Source: Arthrobacter zhaoxinii (GTDB lineage Bacteria > Actinomycetota > Actinomycetes > Actinomycetales > Micrococcaceae). From it: a DNA stretch of 64,000 nucleotides. How positions within the stretch are numbered: the stretch's first letter is position 1; each line of letters starts with the position of its first letter. Both the position numbers and the translations under genes were made by a program. The notes beneath the pieces are model-generated. The model was given only the letters and a program-made list of their open reading frames with translations, ran no database searches and was not told where the DNA came from. The stretch spans positions 2,604,001 through 2,668,000 of the forward strand of contig NZ_CP104275.1 of assembly GCF_025244925.1 (NCBI RefSeq). The letters run 5' to 3'. Positions 19,500-29,251 of the stretch are shown one piece after another.

Positions 19500-19700
19500 T
19501 CGCGAGAATACAGGAAGGACGCCCGAACAGAGTCAGCATGCCGCCGATGAGCTTTATCACACCACCGAGTAATCCCGGCACTGGGCCCAGAGTCGCCGCC
19601 TTTGCCCACCACATCCGGCTCCGCCCTTTTCTCGCCTTTTCCCGCTACACCGCCGCATAGGTCAAGAATCCTGGACTTATCAGCGGGCACGGTCGCAGGT
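19500..19700 (-). pseudogene. Decayed relative of the small membrane protein at 28831-29251
   Basis: On the minus strand the bases can be read as TYAAV, stop, REKARK, then PVPGLLGGVIKLIGGMLTLF. This matches the TYAAVEREKARKARELD and VPGLVCGVMALVGGLLTAL parts of the gene in the last unit. A GAG-to-TAG change and earlier indels make it non-functional. Its presence in a second unit shows the small protein was shared cargo of these elements. Confidence 0.65.
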
Positions 19701-19724
19701 GCACTGCCGTCCTAAGATGAGCCG

Positions 19725-22700
19725 CTATTGCCCACGCAGCAGCGAAATACCGGCAGACCAAACTGGCCCAGCTCTGTTCAAGAAGGGGTCGACAACCACA
19801 GTGCGAGGATCGACCCTACTCAAGGTTTCTAAGCACGCATTGAGATCGGCTCGCTCTAGCTGGCCACTACGTTGCAACGCGAGCGCACTCACGAATGTTC
19901 GCTGCGCATTGCGCTCCAACGATTTGACGTGCGTATCCTCTTCGGGCTCCCGGCGCCACAAAGCGTTCGTCGAGTCTTTCGCGAACAATGGAGAGTCTTC
20001 GTTCACGGCCTCGACTCCAAGAGATGCGCGTAGGGACTCGGCGGCGGCTCGGTCGTGTCGCACTCGGTGGAGCAGTGGTGCTGTCAGCTCCCAGAGTGAA
20101 TCGCTCATCATCTCCAAGCGCATTGGTTGGAAGACTCGCTCGACAATCGAGGGCAGTACCTCAGTGGGTGATGCTCCGAACGATATTGCAGATAATTCCA
20201 ACCAGGAGGCAGGTGCACCTGCGGGATTAACGCCGTCTGTAAACCATGATCCAAGGCCCCTCAGCCATTTCTGGGTGAGGGCGTCCTTTGGATACAGGAG
20301 GGCCCAGACTGAGCGACGGAATACGAACCGCTCGTCTTGCCATGCACGATCTGAATCCCAGACACCCGGCTCATTAACCGACTGGGAGTCGCGCGGCGGT
20401 ACGGTGCTTCGTGCTCGTTCAACCACACCGGCGGCCAGTACTTCGCGGACGTCGGAGGTCCTGACCTGCCACTGCTCGGCGTCCAGCAGTTCGGTGAGCG
20501 CCCATTTGGTAATTCCGTCGAATAGATCGTGGTTGTCCCAGCTCTCGTCCGCGGACCGGACAACCAATTCGAGGCTTGACCGGTCCGCCCTGAGACGCCG
20601 CTTTTTCGCCTGGACGACGGGTAACGAAAGACTGAGCGAATCGCCGCCGCTTTCAGTCTGTGCTGCCAGATATTCGTCGACCAAGTCGGCGATGGCAGGG
20701 TTGCGGCTGGCGCTAGTTGCTAACGCCCTTACCGCTCGGAGTCCGTGCCTGTCCTGCTCAGATGGCTTGAGCCGACTAGCGGACAAGCGTCGAATGAGCG
20801 AGTCCCCGAAGTGAGCCTTCAGCTCTTCCCATCGGTCGGCGACCAAGGTGACGAGGAGCGAATCTGGTGACCCATAGATGTCTGCCAGGTCGACGCCTGG
20901 CTCTTCAGGATCGCCGATCGTCTCTTTCAGCCCGTCAATCAGGGTGAGGTCGTTAAGGAGCAGCATACTCAACCACGCGTGGCGACGGTTTGAATCCATG
21001 TGCGGCCCGTACCCACAGAGGTCCTGACGAACCGATTCTCGCCATTTCTCCATCTCGGGAGTCACATGGGCGCGGCTCGCCTGCTCGCGAATGAGGGCCT
21101 GTGTAAGTCCTACTGCGATGGTCCGTCGTACACCGTCGTCCGGGTCGTTCTTCCAGGAGCTAAAAATACTCAGAAGGTCGTTCCCCGGGATGCTACTCAT
21201 GCACAGTTCGTGCGCCAAGACCTCTCGGACTTCGGGGTCGAGAAAGAGCATTAGTCTCATAGCGAGATCTACTACACGGGCGGAATCGGCTCCGGGTTGC
21301 TTCACGTGTGCTCTCAGAGCTGCGGAGTGAATTGTGTCGGCGATTCCTTCTGTTACGTGCCGATTATTCAGTAGCGCCGCAATCGCATAGTCGACGGTCA
21401 GTTTAGGCCAAGTGTAGATAACGTCAGCGACTTGCCATCCGAGGTAAGAGTCTACGGCGGTGCACGCACCGCAAATATCTACTTCAGCGTGCTCGGCCAA
21501 GACTCGACGGGCCTGAATCAGTCGCTCCTCAGGGGTTGAGTCCGCCGTGCCGAGCAGCTCTTCCTCCGGCTCTTGCCCGGCTTCGTTGGCTGCGACTGCG
21601 TTCCGCATGTGTCGCCATGCTGTTGCGACGGCTTCGGCAAGGAGGACTTGCTGCTCGCCATCGGCTTTCCAGTTGGGGGCCAAGGTGTTCTTCAAGAGAC
21701 CGAGGATTCGAACAAAGCCAGCTTCGGTTCCCAGAACCGAGACAGCGACCGAGGCAATATTGCCGGCCTTGTCGTCGTCAGCGAGGATTCCTCGCAGGGC
21801 CTCGTCAACGTCTTCGTCGTCTGGAAACTCCTGCACAAGACTCCAAGCGACGCCCTGAGGGCGAAACCCTGTCAAACCCTTCAGCAACAGGGCCTTGCGC
21901 TGCTCCACCGGAAGATGTTGGGCGATCACCTGTGTAGCGCCAAGGGCCCCTTCAATCTGCCTATCGGCGTAATCTGCCAAGGCTTGTGCGAAGGCAGGGT
22001 CGTTGCTCCACTTGCTGGGCACCAAAGCGACGTTGTAAAGGACCAATCGGTGTTTATCCGGTGAGCTGAGTTCGCCCCGGACCCAGTCCCGCATTCGGTC
22101 CTCGTCGGCAAGCGCCTCACACGCCAGCCTCCAGCACAGGCTTCGATTGCCACCCGTGGCGCCGTTTGTCTTTAGCGTCTCCAGTACGAAATCAGCGATC
22201 TCGGTGCGGTACCCCACTGGTGCTTCGGCGGTGAGACACAGTACGAGCTCAGTGGTCATCTCGGACCACTCGTGCTCGGAGATCCACCGCTCTTCGTAGA
22301 TGTGCCCGAGTATCCAGTCGATTTCGTCCTTGCGAAGCAGAGAAGACAGCCTGGTGTCGGGTTCATTCTTCATGAGCAGGTACATCGATGTGATGCGCAG
22401 CGTGACGCGGCTCTGTCGCCGTCCCCATTCCAAGTGCTCGCGCGTTGTCTCTTCATCTGGCCAGCCGGTTGCCAGTGCAAGGAGCGCAGTTGCCTGCGCT
22501 TTGACCGTTGGGCCTTCCTTCACGAGGCGAAGCAGCGGATGAAGGTGCTTTGGGTCCGCGTCCTCCCTAGGCTCAGGGAGGACAGCCGTATTAGTGTCGT
22601 GGTCAAGCCTCGGGGACCCGAAACGATGTGCGTACGCATAAGCCGCGTTCCCGCGCACATCGCCCGCTTCCGCTCTCATTGCGTGCAACAGAACTGTAGC

Positions 22701-25343
22701 TGCGGAGTCATCCAGGACATCGAGGTCCCGGAGTGCATACAGGGCAGGCGCTGGATACGGTCGAGTTGCGTCGAGCCAACGAATGAAGGTCGGAAGGAGT
22801 CTCCGACGCACTGAGGGGTTGGCACATGCCCGAACCAGAGCGGCAACGACGTTCACCCTGTGCTCCACAGTTGGTGACGTCTCCACCTCGCGAACCAGCT
22901 CGTCAATATAGGCAGCGGTTTTCCATGGGGGAAGCTCGACTTCTGAGGCGAGTGCATGAGCAACTAGCTCGATCGCCGACTCAGTTTGGAACTCCTGGAG
23001 CGGCCAATGGGTGTCCTCTTTGGGCGCCGACACCTTGTCCAGTAAGTCGGCCACCGTGTGCGGATTGGACTGCGCTGTGAGCGATGCCAGAAGAACGTCT
23101 AGCCAGGCAGGGTCGGTGAGGCGTTCCTTGAAGACCCTTTCCTGCTCAGCGGGCGCCATTCGGGCAAGCCGCCTGCCTGCGAGGTGGTCGAGAAGCACTC
23201 GGTGAACGAATCCGACGTGGTCAGCGCCTTGAGGAACGAGGAGACCGAACTCATCTTCAGCCATCCGCAGGGCCGCCTTAGCCATCCGGTGGGACTCGGC
23301 AGCCGGGTAGCCCAAGACATCGCCGTCGCAAAGCGCCTGCATCACGAGTTGCTGCATCTCAAGAACGGGGACCGCGTATGTGCTGCCGGCACTCACTAAG
23401 GCGTAAGCCACGGCTTCCATCAACGTTTTGAATTCACGTTCGTCCAGTGGAAGATCGACCATTACTGAGAATCTGCGACGCATTGCCGGATGGCGACGAA
23501 CCATCAGGTCGACGATCTCATCGTAAAGCGCAAAACGCTTTGGCGGCAGCGGCTCTCCGTGCCAGCTTTTAGCCAGGAGGGCAAGGAACAACGGTTTCCG
23601 TGCCAGGACCGCGAGCTCAGGCACACCTGCGAGCTCGTCGAGGAACGGGGTTACGTGCGCGCGGTCCCAGACGGCAACATCCTCGACTGCTGGCTTGTCG
23701 TCGCCCTCAAGGTTCAGATCGGGGGCGTCCGGAGGCGACAAGTACTGCGAAGACATGGCGCGCTGCTGTCCGTCATCTAGGTCGGCGATGTCAGCGCGTG
23801 ACCACGGCAATGAAAAAGTCAGCCGCTCGACGCCGTAGGGCCGTGAGGACAAAACGGCAGCCGCCTCAGGCCGCTGACCAAGGAACGATTCTAATGCGCC
23901 GAGGGCATCGTTAGCAGCGGCTGGGCTCTTCCACTCGTCAATTCCATCGACCAGCAGCAGGAGTCGGTCATCGCTAAGGGCACGTTCGACCAGCGGCCAC
24001 GTCTCGGACATGCCGCGGGCCTGCATCCAGGCCTTAGCCGCCGACACGAGCGAGTTTCCGTCGTCGTCGGCGAGGTGACGAGTGAGGAAACCGAACGGCA
24101 ACCAAACGGGCAACCGACCGCCGTATGCTTGCTGGAGTGTGGTCGATTGCGGAGCCAGGCTCAGCACGTCAACCGCTACGAACCGCAGCAGGCTCGACTT
24201 TCCCGATCCCGGGGCCCCGACTAGGAGCGCACGTCGGCTGCTAGTGAGCCAATCGTCAGCGGTCTGCCGGAAGCTGTCGTCACCTGAGCTGGTCCGGTTC
24301 TCGCCGAGCAGCGCTTCGACTGCTCGGAACGAGCGTCGCGGGCGGCCCAAGCCAGTCTGGGCACGAGCCTCGCCCTTCCGCGTAGCAGCAATGTCAGCCG
24401 GCTCTCGGCCTGAGGTGCGCGATGTTTCTCTCCTCGAAACACGCGCGTCGGCTCGGTCGCCTGTGCCAGATGACGTTCCCTCGTCACTGGGGCTCACCGT
24501 TCCAAGGCGTGGAGTCACATCGACGACGATGAAATCATTACTGGGCGGTGCGGGCCTGCTGGTGTCGCCGCCGAGGCTGCCTGTGGTGTGCGGTGTCGGC
24601 CGCGGGACAGCATTCTGTGCTGCGAAAATCGCCAGGTAGTGCGCCGAGAGTTTCTCACGCAGCGACTGAGCATCAATCCATTCGAGCCTTCGTTGGACGC
24701 GTTGCAGTCCCTCCGGGCCGCAGAATGGTTCAACCCACGCCCTGCCGAAGAAGTCATCAACGAGTTCGGGCAGTGTTTTTAGCATATTGCTGATCTCGAC
24801 CGCGCCCCACGGTTCGAATTCAATCTCTCGTGCGCCTAGAGTTATGGCGGCTCGGCGTACTGCGGCGTCCAATTTTGTATCGGTCAGGTCATAGCTGGTC
24901 GCGAGGATGTACTTGCTTGTTTCTTCGGGCCAGTTTCCCTCAAGAAAATCTGCAATGGCGGCATCGATATCGGCCGCCCCCAGCTTCTTCACTCGTCTTG
25001 ACTGAAGCACTACGTACGGGCGGCCCGCTGGACCGCTCGAACCGGTTGTCTGCATTCGTGCATATGCGTCGATGCCTTCTTGGTCCTGGCCACGGGTACC
25101 GTACAGCTTCGCCCACTGGACTTCACCCACGCTGGCGAGCATGCGCATGAACAATCTCTCGACGTTCTCCCACTCCAGTTCGCCCACTGGGAGCTCTGTG
25201 ATCCGTGTTTCGACCGGCGGAGTGGGCATCTGGCCGTTAGGTGGTGACCATAGCCAACCTGCGGGATACACCAATTCTGCAGAGACGACATCATTACGGC
25301 AGACGGTCGCGGAGCCATCAGGTTCGCCTGCAAGTTTGGGCAC
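19725..25343 (-). CDS. Mrr-like nuclease - NACHT NTPase - helical repeat protein, probable anti-phage STAND ATPase
   Basis: The 1872-residue protein has three parts. Residues about 60-190 resemble Mrr-type PD-(D/E)xK nucleases (GTRGQDQEGIDAYARM, with the Asp at 92, then VVLQSRR), but the usual Q-x-K lysine is Arg. Residues about 365-560 are a NACHT-type NTPase with Walker A GAPGSGKSS (about 377-385) and Walker B LLLLVDGIDEW (about 461-471). The remaining 1,200 residues are a long helical region, probably HEAT/ARM-like repeats acting as sensor. This layout is that of Avs/bNACHT STAND defence proteins, which are triggered by phage proteins and then cut DNA or kill the cell. The frame opens at a GTG; an ATG at 25229 is an alternative. 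Its base composition is visibly less GC-rich than the chromosome. It is alone between ychF-tail copies B and C. Confidence 0.82.
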   Translation of the reverse strand: MPKLAGEPDGSATVCRNDVVSAELVYPAGWLWSPPNGQMPTPPVETRITELPVGELEWENVERLFMRMLASVGEVQWAKLYGTRGQDQEGIDAYARMQTTGSSGPAGRPYVVLQSRRVKKLGAADIDAAIADFLEGNWPEETSKYILATSYDLTDTKLDAAVRRAAITLGAREIEFEPWGAVEISNMLKTLPELVDDFFGRAWVEPFCGPEGLQRVQRRLEWIDAQSLREKLSAHYLAIFAAQNAVPRPTPHTTGSLGGDTSRPAPPSNDFIVVDVTPRLGTVSPSDEGTSSGTGDRADARVSRRETSRTSGREPADIAATRKGEARAQTGLGRPRRSFRAVEALLGENRTSSGDDSFRQTADDWLTSSRRALLVGAPGSGKSSLLRFVAVDVLSLAPQSTTLQQAYGGRLPVWLPFGFLTRHLADDDGNSLVSAAKAWMQARGMSETWPLVERALSDDRLLLLVDGIDEWKSPAAANDALGALESFLGQRPEAAAVLSSRPYGVERLTFSLPWSRADIADLDDGQQRAMSSQYLSPPDAPDLNLEGDDKPAVEDVAVWDRAHVTPFLDELAGVPELAVLARKPLFLALLAKSWHGEPLPPKRFALYDEIVDLMVRRHPAMRRRFSVMVDLPLDEREFKTLMEAVAYALVSAGSTYAVPVLEMQQLVMQALCDGDVLGYPAAESHRMAKAALRMAEDEFGLLVPQGADHVGFVHRVLLDHLAGRRLARMAPAEQERVFKERLTDPAWLDVLLASLTAQSNPHTVADLLDKVSAPKEDTHWPLQEFQTESAIELVAHALASEVELPPWKTAAYIDELVREVETSPTVEHRVNVVAALVRACANPSVRRRLLPTFIRWLDATRPYPAPALYALRDLDVLDDSAATVLLHAMRAEAGDVRGNAAYAYAHRFGSPRLDHDTNTAVLPEPREDADPKHLHPLLRLVKEGPTVKAQATALLALATGWPDEETTREHLEWGRRQSRVTLRITSMYLLMKNEPDTRLSSLLRKDEIDWILGHIYEERWISEHEWSEMTTELVLCLTAEAPVGYRTEIADFVLETLKTNGATGGNRSLCWRLACEALADEDRMRDWVRGELSSPDKHRLVLYNVALVPSKWSNDPAFAQALADYADRQIEGALGATQVIAQHLPVEQRKALLLKGLTGFRPQGVAWSLVQEFPDDEDVDEALRGILADDDKAGNIASVAVSVLGTEAGFVRILGLLKNTLAPNWKADGEQQVLLAEAVATAWRHMRNAVAANEAGQEPEEELLGTADSTPEERLIQARRVLAEHAEVDICGACTAVDSYLGWQVADVIYTWPKLTVDYAIAALLNNRHVTEGIADTIHSAALRAHVKQPGADSARVVDLAMRLMLFLDPEVREVLAHELCMSSIPGNDLLSIFSSWKNDPDDGVRRTIAVGLTQALIREQASRAHVTPEMEKWRESVRQDLCGYGPHMDSNRRHAWLSMLLLNDLTLIDGLKETIGDPEEPGVDLADIYGSPDSLLVTLVADRWEELKAHFGDSLIRRLSASRLKPSEQDRHGLRAVRALATSASRNPAIADLVDEYLAAQTESGGDSLSLSLPVVQAKKRRLRADRSSLELVVRSADESWDNHDLFDGITKWALTELLDAEQWQVRTSDVREVLAAGVVERARSTVPPRDSQSVNEPGVWDSDRAWQDERFVFRRSVWALLYPKDALTQKWLRGLGSWFTDGVNPAGAPASWLELSAISFGASPTEVLPSIVERVFQPMRLEMMSDSLWELTAPLLHRVRHDRAAAESLRASLGVEAVNEDSPLFAKDSTNALWRREPEEDTHVKSLERNAQRTFVSALALQRSGQLERADLNACLETLSRVDPRTVVVDPFLNRAGPVWSAGISLLRGQ

Positions 25344-25560
25344 GGTTCATTATCCACTACAAATCTAAGGGTCTGCTCTGCGATGGCGTGTCCATCCATC
25401 CCGCTGGCTGTTAGCGCGGCCCTTTCCCGTGCCACCATGCAAAGGGCTCAGCGATGGCCCGCATTTCCCCTGACCCAGTGGAGTCACTAACTCGCTGATT
25501 TCACAGCCAAACCTAGGCTAATAACGAGTTTAAGCGAGATCGGCCCCTTCTGAGCAGGCG
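25344..25560. other. Upstream region of the NACHT gene
   Basis: This stretch must hold the promoter of the NACHT gene. I see no open frame worth calling. Unlike the other ychF-tail copies, copy C next to it has no terminator hairpin on this side, so this end of the unit is eroded or different. Confidence 0.4.
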
Positions 25561-25605
25561 CTAAACGCAAAACCTAAACTCCACCACGTCCGACGCTGAA
25601 TAACG
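25561..25605 (-). repeat. ychF 3'-end repeat, copy C (no terminator)
   Basis: On the minus strand 25561-25587 encodes VVEFRFCV then TAG (GAG TTT AGG TTT TGC GTT). The right flank has CCGACGCTGAATAACG, a diverged form of the foreign block in copies A, B and D. It lacks the hairpin on the left and is the most diverged copy, so it may be the oldest internal junction or derive from a different element. Confidence 0.75.
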
Positions 25606-26026
25606 CGTGAACCAGTGCCCGACGCTCCACGGACAGCGAAGTCCCGGCTCACACTCAGTCGCGCTCGATGGGGAACCAAAGTTCGCACGTCGCCGTGCTG
25701 AAGCCCGGGCACGGTCGAGTACAGAGACGATAGACGGACCTGGCCGCAACCGCCACGGGTTGGACGGGATTCACCCGCCGCCGACGCCGCGTATGCCTCC
25801 TATAGGGCCGAGGGATGCGGACCTGAATCCCTGAACCACCCAGTTACTGCGTCCACGTCGATCACGACGAGGTCGTTGGGAACCTTGGCGGCGGAGTCGA
25901 CCTCCACGTTCGTGCAGGCACTTCGAGGGTCCTCGATCCCCCGCTGACACCGGGGTTTGTATCCGCCCGATGGATCATCCCCCGGCACTGGGCCGACGCC
26001 GCGACTACTATCGATTCTCTAACAAG
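25606..26026. other. Short unit between ychF-tail copies C and D, no recognised gene
   Basis: About 420 bases. A minus-strand frame in 25800-25988 contains the protein-like phrase KVPNDLVVIDVDAVTGWF but no family I recognise, and start and end are unclear. It may be the remains of a cargo gene after a deletion. Confidence 0.4.
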
Positions 26027-26130
26027 AAATGCCGCCCTCATCCGTTTCACGGGGGCGGCATTTCTATTGCTTCAGGCGCGGGATCTAAACGTCAAACCTA
26101 AATTCCACCACGTTCAGTAACCGAATAACC
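26027..26130 (-). repeat. ychF 3'-end repeat, copy D, with terminator hairpin
   Basis: On the minus strand 26085-26111 encodes VVEFRFDV then TAG. The hairpin 26027-26063 has a perfect stem AAATGCCGCCC/GGGCGGCATTT followed by TTTC-T-A-TT. Between them is the conserved TTCAGGCG stretch. The right flank is TTCAGTAACCGAATAACC, the foreign block. It borders the DUF262 unit. Confidence 0.85.
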
Positions 26131-26166
26131 TTTGGTGAAGCCTCGAAAGCCGGCACAAGTAAATTT

Positions 26167-28689
26167 TCATAGATATTTCGGCAAGACCCTCGCAAACGCG
26201 TCTGCCGTATCGACAAACCAGTCAACTAGCTCTTGTGTCTGGGCTTCATCTAGGAAGTTGCCAGGACGATGAATGGCGAGCTTTGATGCCTTCCTGTTTG
26301 GCTTACTGCTCCACTCCAATTCGAAACCGAGGTCCTCCTCTATCGCGGCGCGCTGAGACAGTAACTTGGAGTAGAGGTCTTTGTCATGGTTGATCCAGAA
26401 ATGCGTGGTGACAAGTGTCTTCTCTGTGTTCACCAAGATCGTGAGCTGTCCGCTCTCGAATCCGATGACGTCGTAGTAGTTCTTTTTCGAAGGCTTGCGC
26501 CACGCTTCGATGTTGGGGGCGTTCTCCACGCCTTGGTCTCGCACTCGCTTGAAAAACTCAAGTTGGGCGTCCTTCAGAGGGGCCCCGCTACGAGCAATCA
26601 CAGGCTTGCTCCCTTTGCGACGCCTGGCTATCACGTCCTCATTTAGGTCGAGACCCACCGCTGTCGCTAGCTCTTCCGCCCCAATGAACTGGTCGCGGTT
26701 CGCACGCCCGTCGGCATCGAATTCCACCCCTTCCCCCTCCAGCACAGTCCTAGGGTCATCGGATCTACCAGGCTCACTCCAACGGAATCCAGTTGAGATC
26801 GTCCCGCCGCTCTGCAGGACTCGCCACGCGTTGGCCATTGGGGAGCTAGATAATACGGCAGCCAACGGTTGAGGGTATGTGTTCGCCACGATTGCGACGT
26901 CACCATACGATGTCCAGCGGCCGGCCGGAATCCCTGCGATAATCGACGCAACTTGGCTGCGAAATTCGGACGGTTCACGGTTCGCAACGGCGCTCTCATC
27001 CGGCCCCGGCCACAACTCAATGATCTTCTCTGCCAATTCAGCGCTTCGGGTATCAATCTCCAGAGCACCCCAAGTCACGTGTGCGGCGATTGCCTGGTTC
27101 ATCGAGAGACCGCTCTTGGCTAGCAACTCGCGCTTCTCAGCGAATGGCTTGTTGCTGAGCTCGCTGTTATACCCACTTAGCGTGAGGTTTCCAAGCGTGT
27201 GAACGATCCGCTCGTGTTCGTAGTTGATATCGGCCTCTGCACTGAAGCCAGCGGCAAACGCCTCGCGGACAGAATCGGACATCGTCTGGGGCAACACGTG
27301 TTCAATCGTCAAATGCTGCGGGGCAATGTCGACGATCTCCTTCGGGCGATAAGCCTCTTCTAGCCACTGCAAGATGAGCTTTTTCTGTGTACCGCGACCC
27401 TGCCAATAAAACGGGACCGTCTTCGTAGCTTCGCGAACCTGTAGATCAGTCGCGAAGTACTTGCGGCCTTGCGACAAATAGTCCCGCAAAGCGACGTCGA
27501 TGTGGTCCGCTTCGCTGATGGCACTGACGGCCTGGAGAAGCGTTCGATTGAGATTCGCAGTAGCCCGCCCGATCACGACGCGCCGCACGAAGTATGACTC
27601 CAGATACATCAGCGCGCGCGCAGTTTCATCATCCGAAGTGCGGCCGACGGCGCGTCGAGCGAGGATCTGCATCACCACCGGATAGGCGGTGGTCGAGCCC
27701 CAAGACTTAATCCTGGCAAGGCGACGGCGTATCTCAGTGTGCTTCTCCGTGGCAGGCATGAGTATCGTCGCAAGAACGTCGCCCAGTTGAGCGATGCGCA
27801 CCACCTCCGCCTCAATCTCATCGACAGTCCTGAGCCGATCGAGCCGTCGTTGCTGGCCAACGTAGGTATCAGACTGTTTCGCCCGCTCGTCTCGCTGAGC
27901 GAGATCGAGCCAAAACAACAATTCGAGGTTCTCAGAATCGAGCTTTCGCTCCAGCGGGAGCCAAATGTTCTCATAGACCGACTCCGCGCGGTCACCTAGT
28001 CGCATGAACAGGTAGTTCTTAAGCAGGTCACTCTGCGTCAGGCGTAGACCCGTATTGTTCAGCGACTCGAAGATCCGGTGTGCGTTGTCGGATGGCTCTG
28101 CCGTAACGACGACGAGCGCAAGACCACGGACGACGGCGGCTTCCAGCAACTCCAGGTCGTGAGGATCATCCGGGTCATCAGCTGCGGCAATCTTCGCGAG
28201 GAAGAACCGGTAAGCGTAGCCGACGCCATCTTCCCCGCCCGCCTGGGGAGCCCTATTAAGAACCGCCATGTAGGCAAACCGATCCGTTTGCGTCGGCATG
28301 ACCTTAAGCGGCTTACCGTTGTCATAGATGTTAATCAAGTACTGCGCGTCAATACCGTTTGCCCGCTCGGTATGCCCCGTACCGATCAGATGATCCCGAA
28401 GCGCAGCCAGAAGCAGGGTCAGTGTAGTCAGCCGTTGTTGGCCATCGACAACGAGGAACTTGTTAACGCCGATAGCACCGACATCAGGACTGCTAGCAAG
28501 GACGAGCGAGCCGATGAAGTGCGATGCCGTGGGATCCTCTGCTCGAGTGCGCTCCAACTCGACAACGTCTGACCATAACTGGTCCAGCTGTTTCTTGCGC
28601 CACGAGTAGACACGCTGATAGAGCGGAATCTGGTATTGCTTCTTGCCTTCCAGAACACCTGCAAGCGTCCCGTTTTCCGCCCTAACCAC
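26167..28689 (-). CDS. DUF262-DUF1524 (GmrSD-like) restriction protein fused to an alkyltransferase-like domain and DUF4268
   Basis: The 840-residue protein starts with DUF262 (PLYQRVYSWR; the NTPase motif VVDGQQRLTT at about 80-89) and continues with DUF1524, a His-Me finger nuclease (IEHVLPQT with His near 464; LGNLTLSGYNSELSN near 500). Residues about 572-672 resemble the DNA-binding part of O6-alkylguanine transferases (IPAGRWTSYGDVA), but the PCHR-type active site reads NAWRV, so Cys is absent. The last 130 residues match DUF4268. GmrSD-type enzymes cut modified phage DNA; the extra domains may read base damage or modification. The GTG at 28689 is chosen because GGGAGG lies 5 bases upstream. 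Confidence 0.85.
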   Translation of the reverse strand: MVRAENGTLAGVLEGKKQYQIPLYQRVYSWRKKQLDQLWSDVVELERTRAEDPTASHFIGSLVLASSPDVGAIGVNKFLVVDGQQRLTTLTLLLAALRDHLIGTGHTERANGIDAQYLINIYDNGKPLKVMPTQTDRFAYMAVLNRAPQAGGEDGVGYAYRFFLAKIAAADDPDDPHDLELLEAAVVRGLALVVVTAEPSDNAHRIFESLNNTGLRLTQSDLLKNYLFMRLGDRAESVYENIWLPLERKLDSENLELLFWLDLAQRDERAKQSDTYVGQQRRLDRLRTVDEIEAEVVRIAQLGDVLATILMPATEKHTEIRRRLARIKSWGSTTAYPVVMQILARRAVGRTSDDETARALMYLESYFVRRVVIGRATANLNRTLLQAVSAISEADHIDVALRDYLSQGRKYFATDLQVREATKTVPFYWQGRGTQKKLILQWLEEAYRPKEIVDIAPQHLTIEHVLPQTMSDSVREAFAAGFSAEADINYEHERIVHTLGNLTLSGYNSELSNKPFAEKRELLAKSGLSMNQAIAAHVTWGALEIDTRSAELAEKIIELWPGPDESAVANREPSEFRSQVASIIAGIPAGRWTSYGDVAIVANTYPQPLAAVLSSSPMANAWRVLQSGGTISTGFRWSEPGRSDDPRTVLEGEGVEFDADGRANRDQFIGAEELATAVGLDLNEDVIARRRKGSKPVIARSGAPLKDAQLEFFKRVRDQGVENAPNIEAWRKPSKKNYYDVIGFESGQLTILVNTEKTLVTTHFWINHDKDLYSKLLSQRAAIEEDLGFELEWSSKPNRKASKLAIHRPGNFLDEAQTQELVDWFVDTADAFARVLPKYL

Positions 28690-28830
28690 ATATACCTCCC
28701 TGTACCAACCCAATGGAACGAGAGTACAGGTGGAATTCAGCGGGAGTTGATGTGTGCCTTGCCCTTATGCGCGTCGATGAGCCTTATCCAACTATTGGTC
28801 ATGATGATTGGAAGAACCCTGGGACTGCAA

Positions 28831-29251
28831 CTAGGGAGTCGTCGCCAACGCAGTCAGCAGACCACCAACGAGAGCCATAACACCGCAGACCAATCCCGGC
28901 ACCCCTTGGGTCCAGAGACGACCCCATTCGCGTTCAACTTCATCCAGCTCCCGGGCCTTCCTCGCCTTTTTCCCGCTCGACGGCAGCATAAGTAAGGACC
29001 CAATCATCCTCCCCTCGCTTCTCAAGAAGGTTAGCTAGCTCTGCCCGCAGACGATCTAGCTCTGGCTCTGGCCGGTATTCCGATTGCTCCTCATAATTGC
29101 TGATATCCGCATCGTGATCCCCCCACCACTCCCGCAGTTTCTCCTTGAGTTCAGCGATGCGGGCCTCACGGACATTCGATTTAATTTGTCCATTCCTCAA
29201 CTCGGCGCGTCTACGCCCGGTCGCCACGATTACCCAAACTGCTTGGAGCAT
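28831..29251 (-). pseudogene. Small two-segment membrane protein gene, frameshifted
   Basis: Two overlapping frames make sense only together. The first (from 29251) gives an N-terminal hydrophobic stretch, then a charged part through DDWVLTYAAVEREK. The second gives KARKARELDEVEREWGRLW and a C-terminal membrane segment VPGLVCGVMALVGGLLTAL, ending at 28831. The break is at a run of five A where the decayed relative at 19500-19700 has four. Removing one A fuses the frames. It may be a disabled gene, a programmed frameshift, or a sequencing error. It lies upstream of, and co-directional with, the DUF262 gene. Confidence 0.6.

Noticed and set aside
19699..20814. Plus-strand open frame opposite the end of the NACHT gene
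   Set aside because: Serine/arginine-rich shadow; the minus-strand frame is continuous for 1872 residues.
25561..25749. Short open frame ending in VVEFRFCV as a gene
   Set aside because: Again only the tail repeat extended by chance into upstream sequence with no family or start signal.
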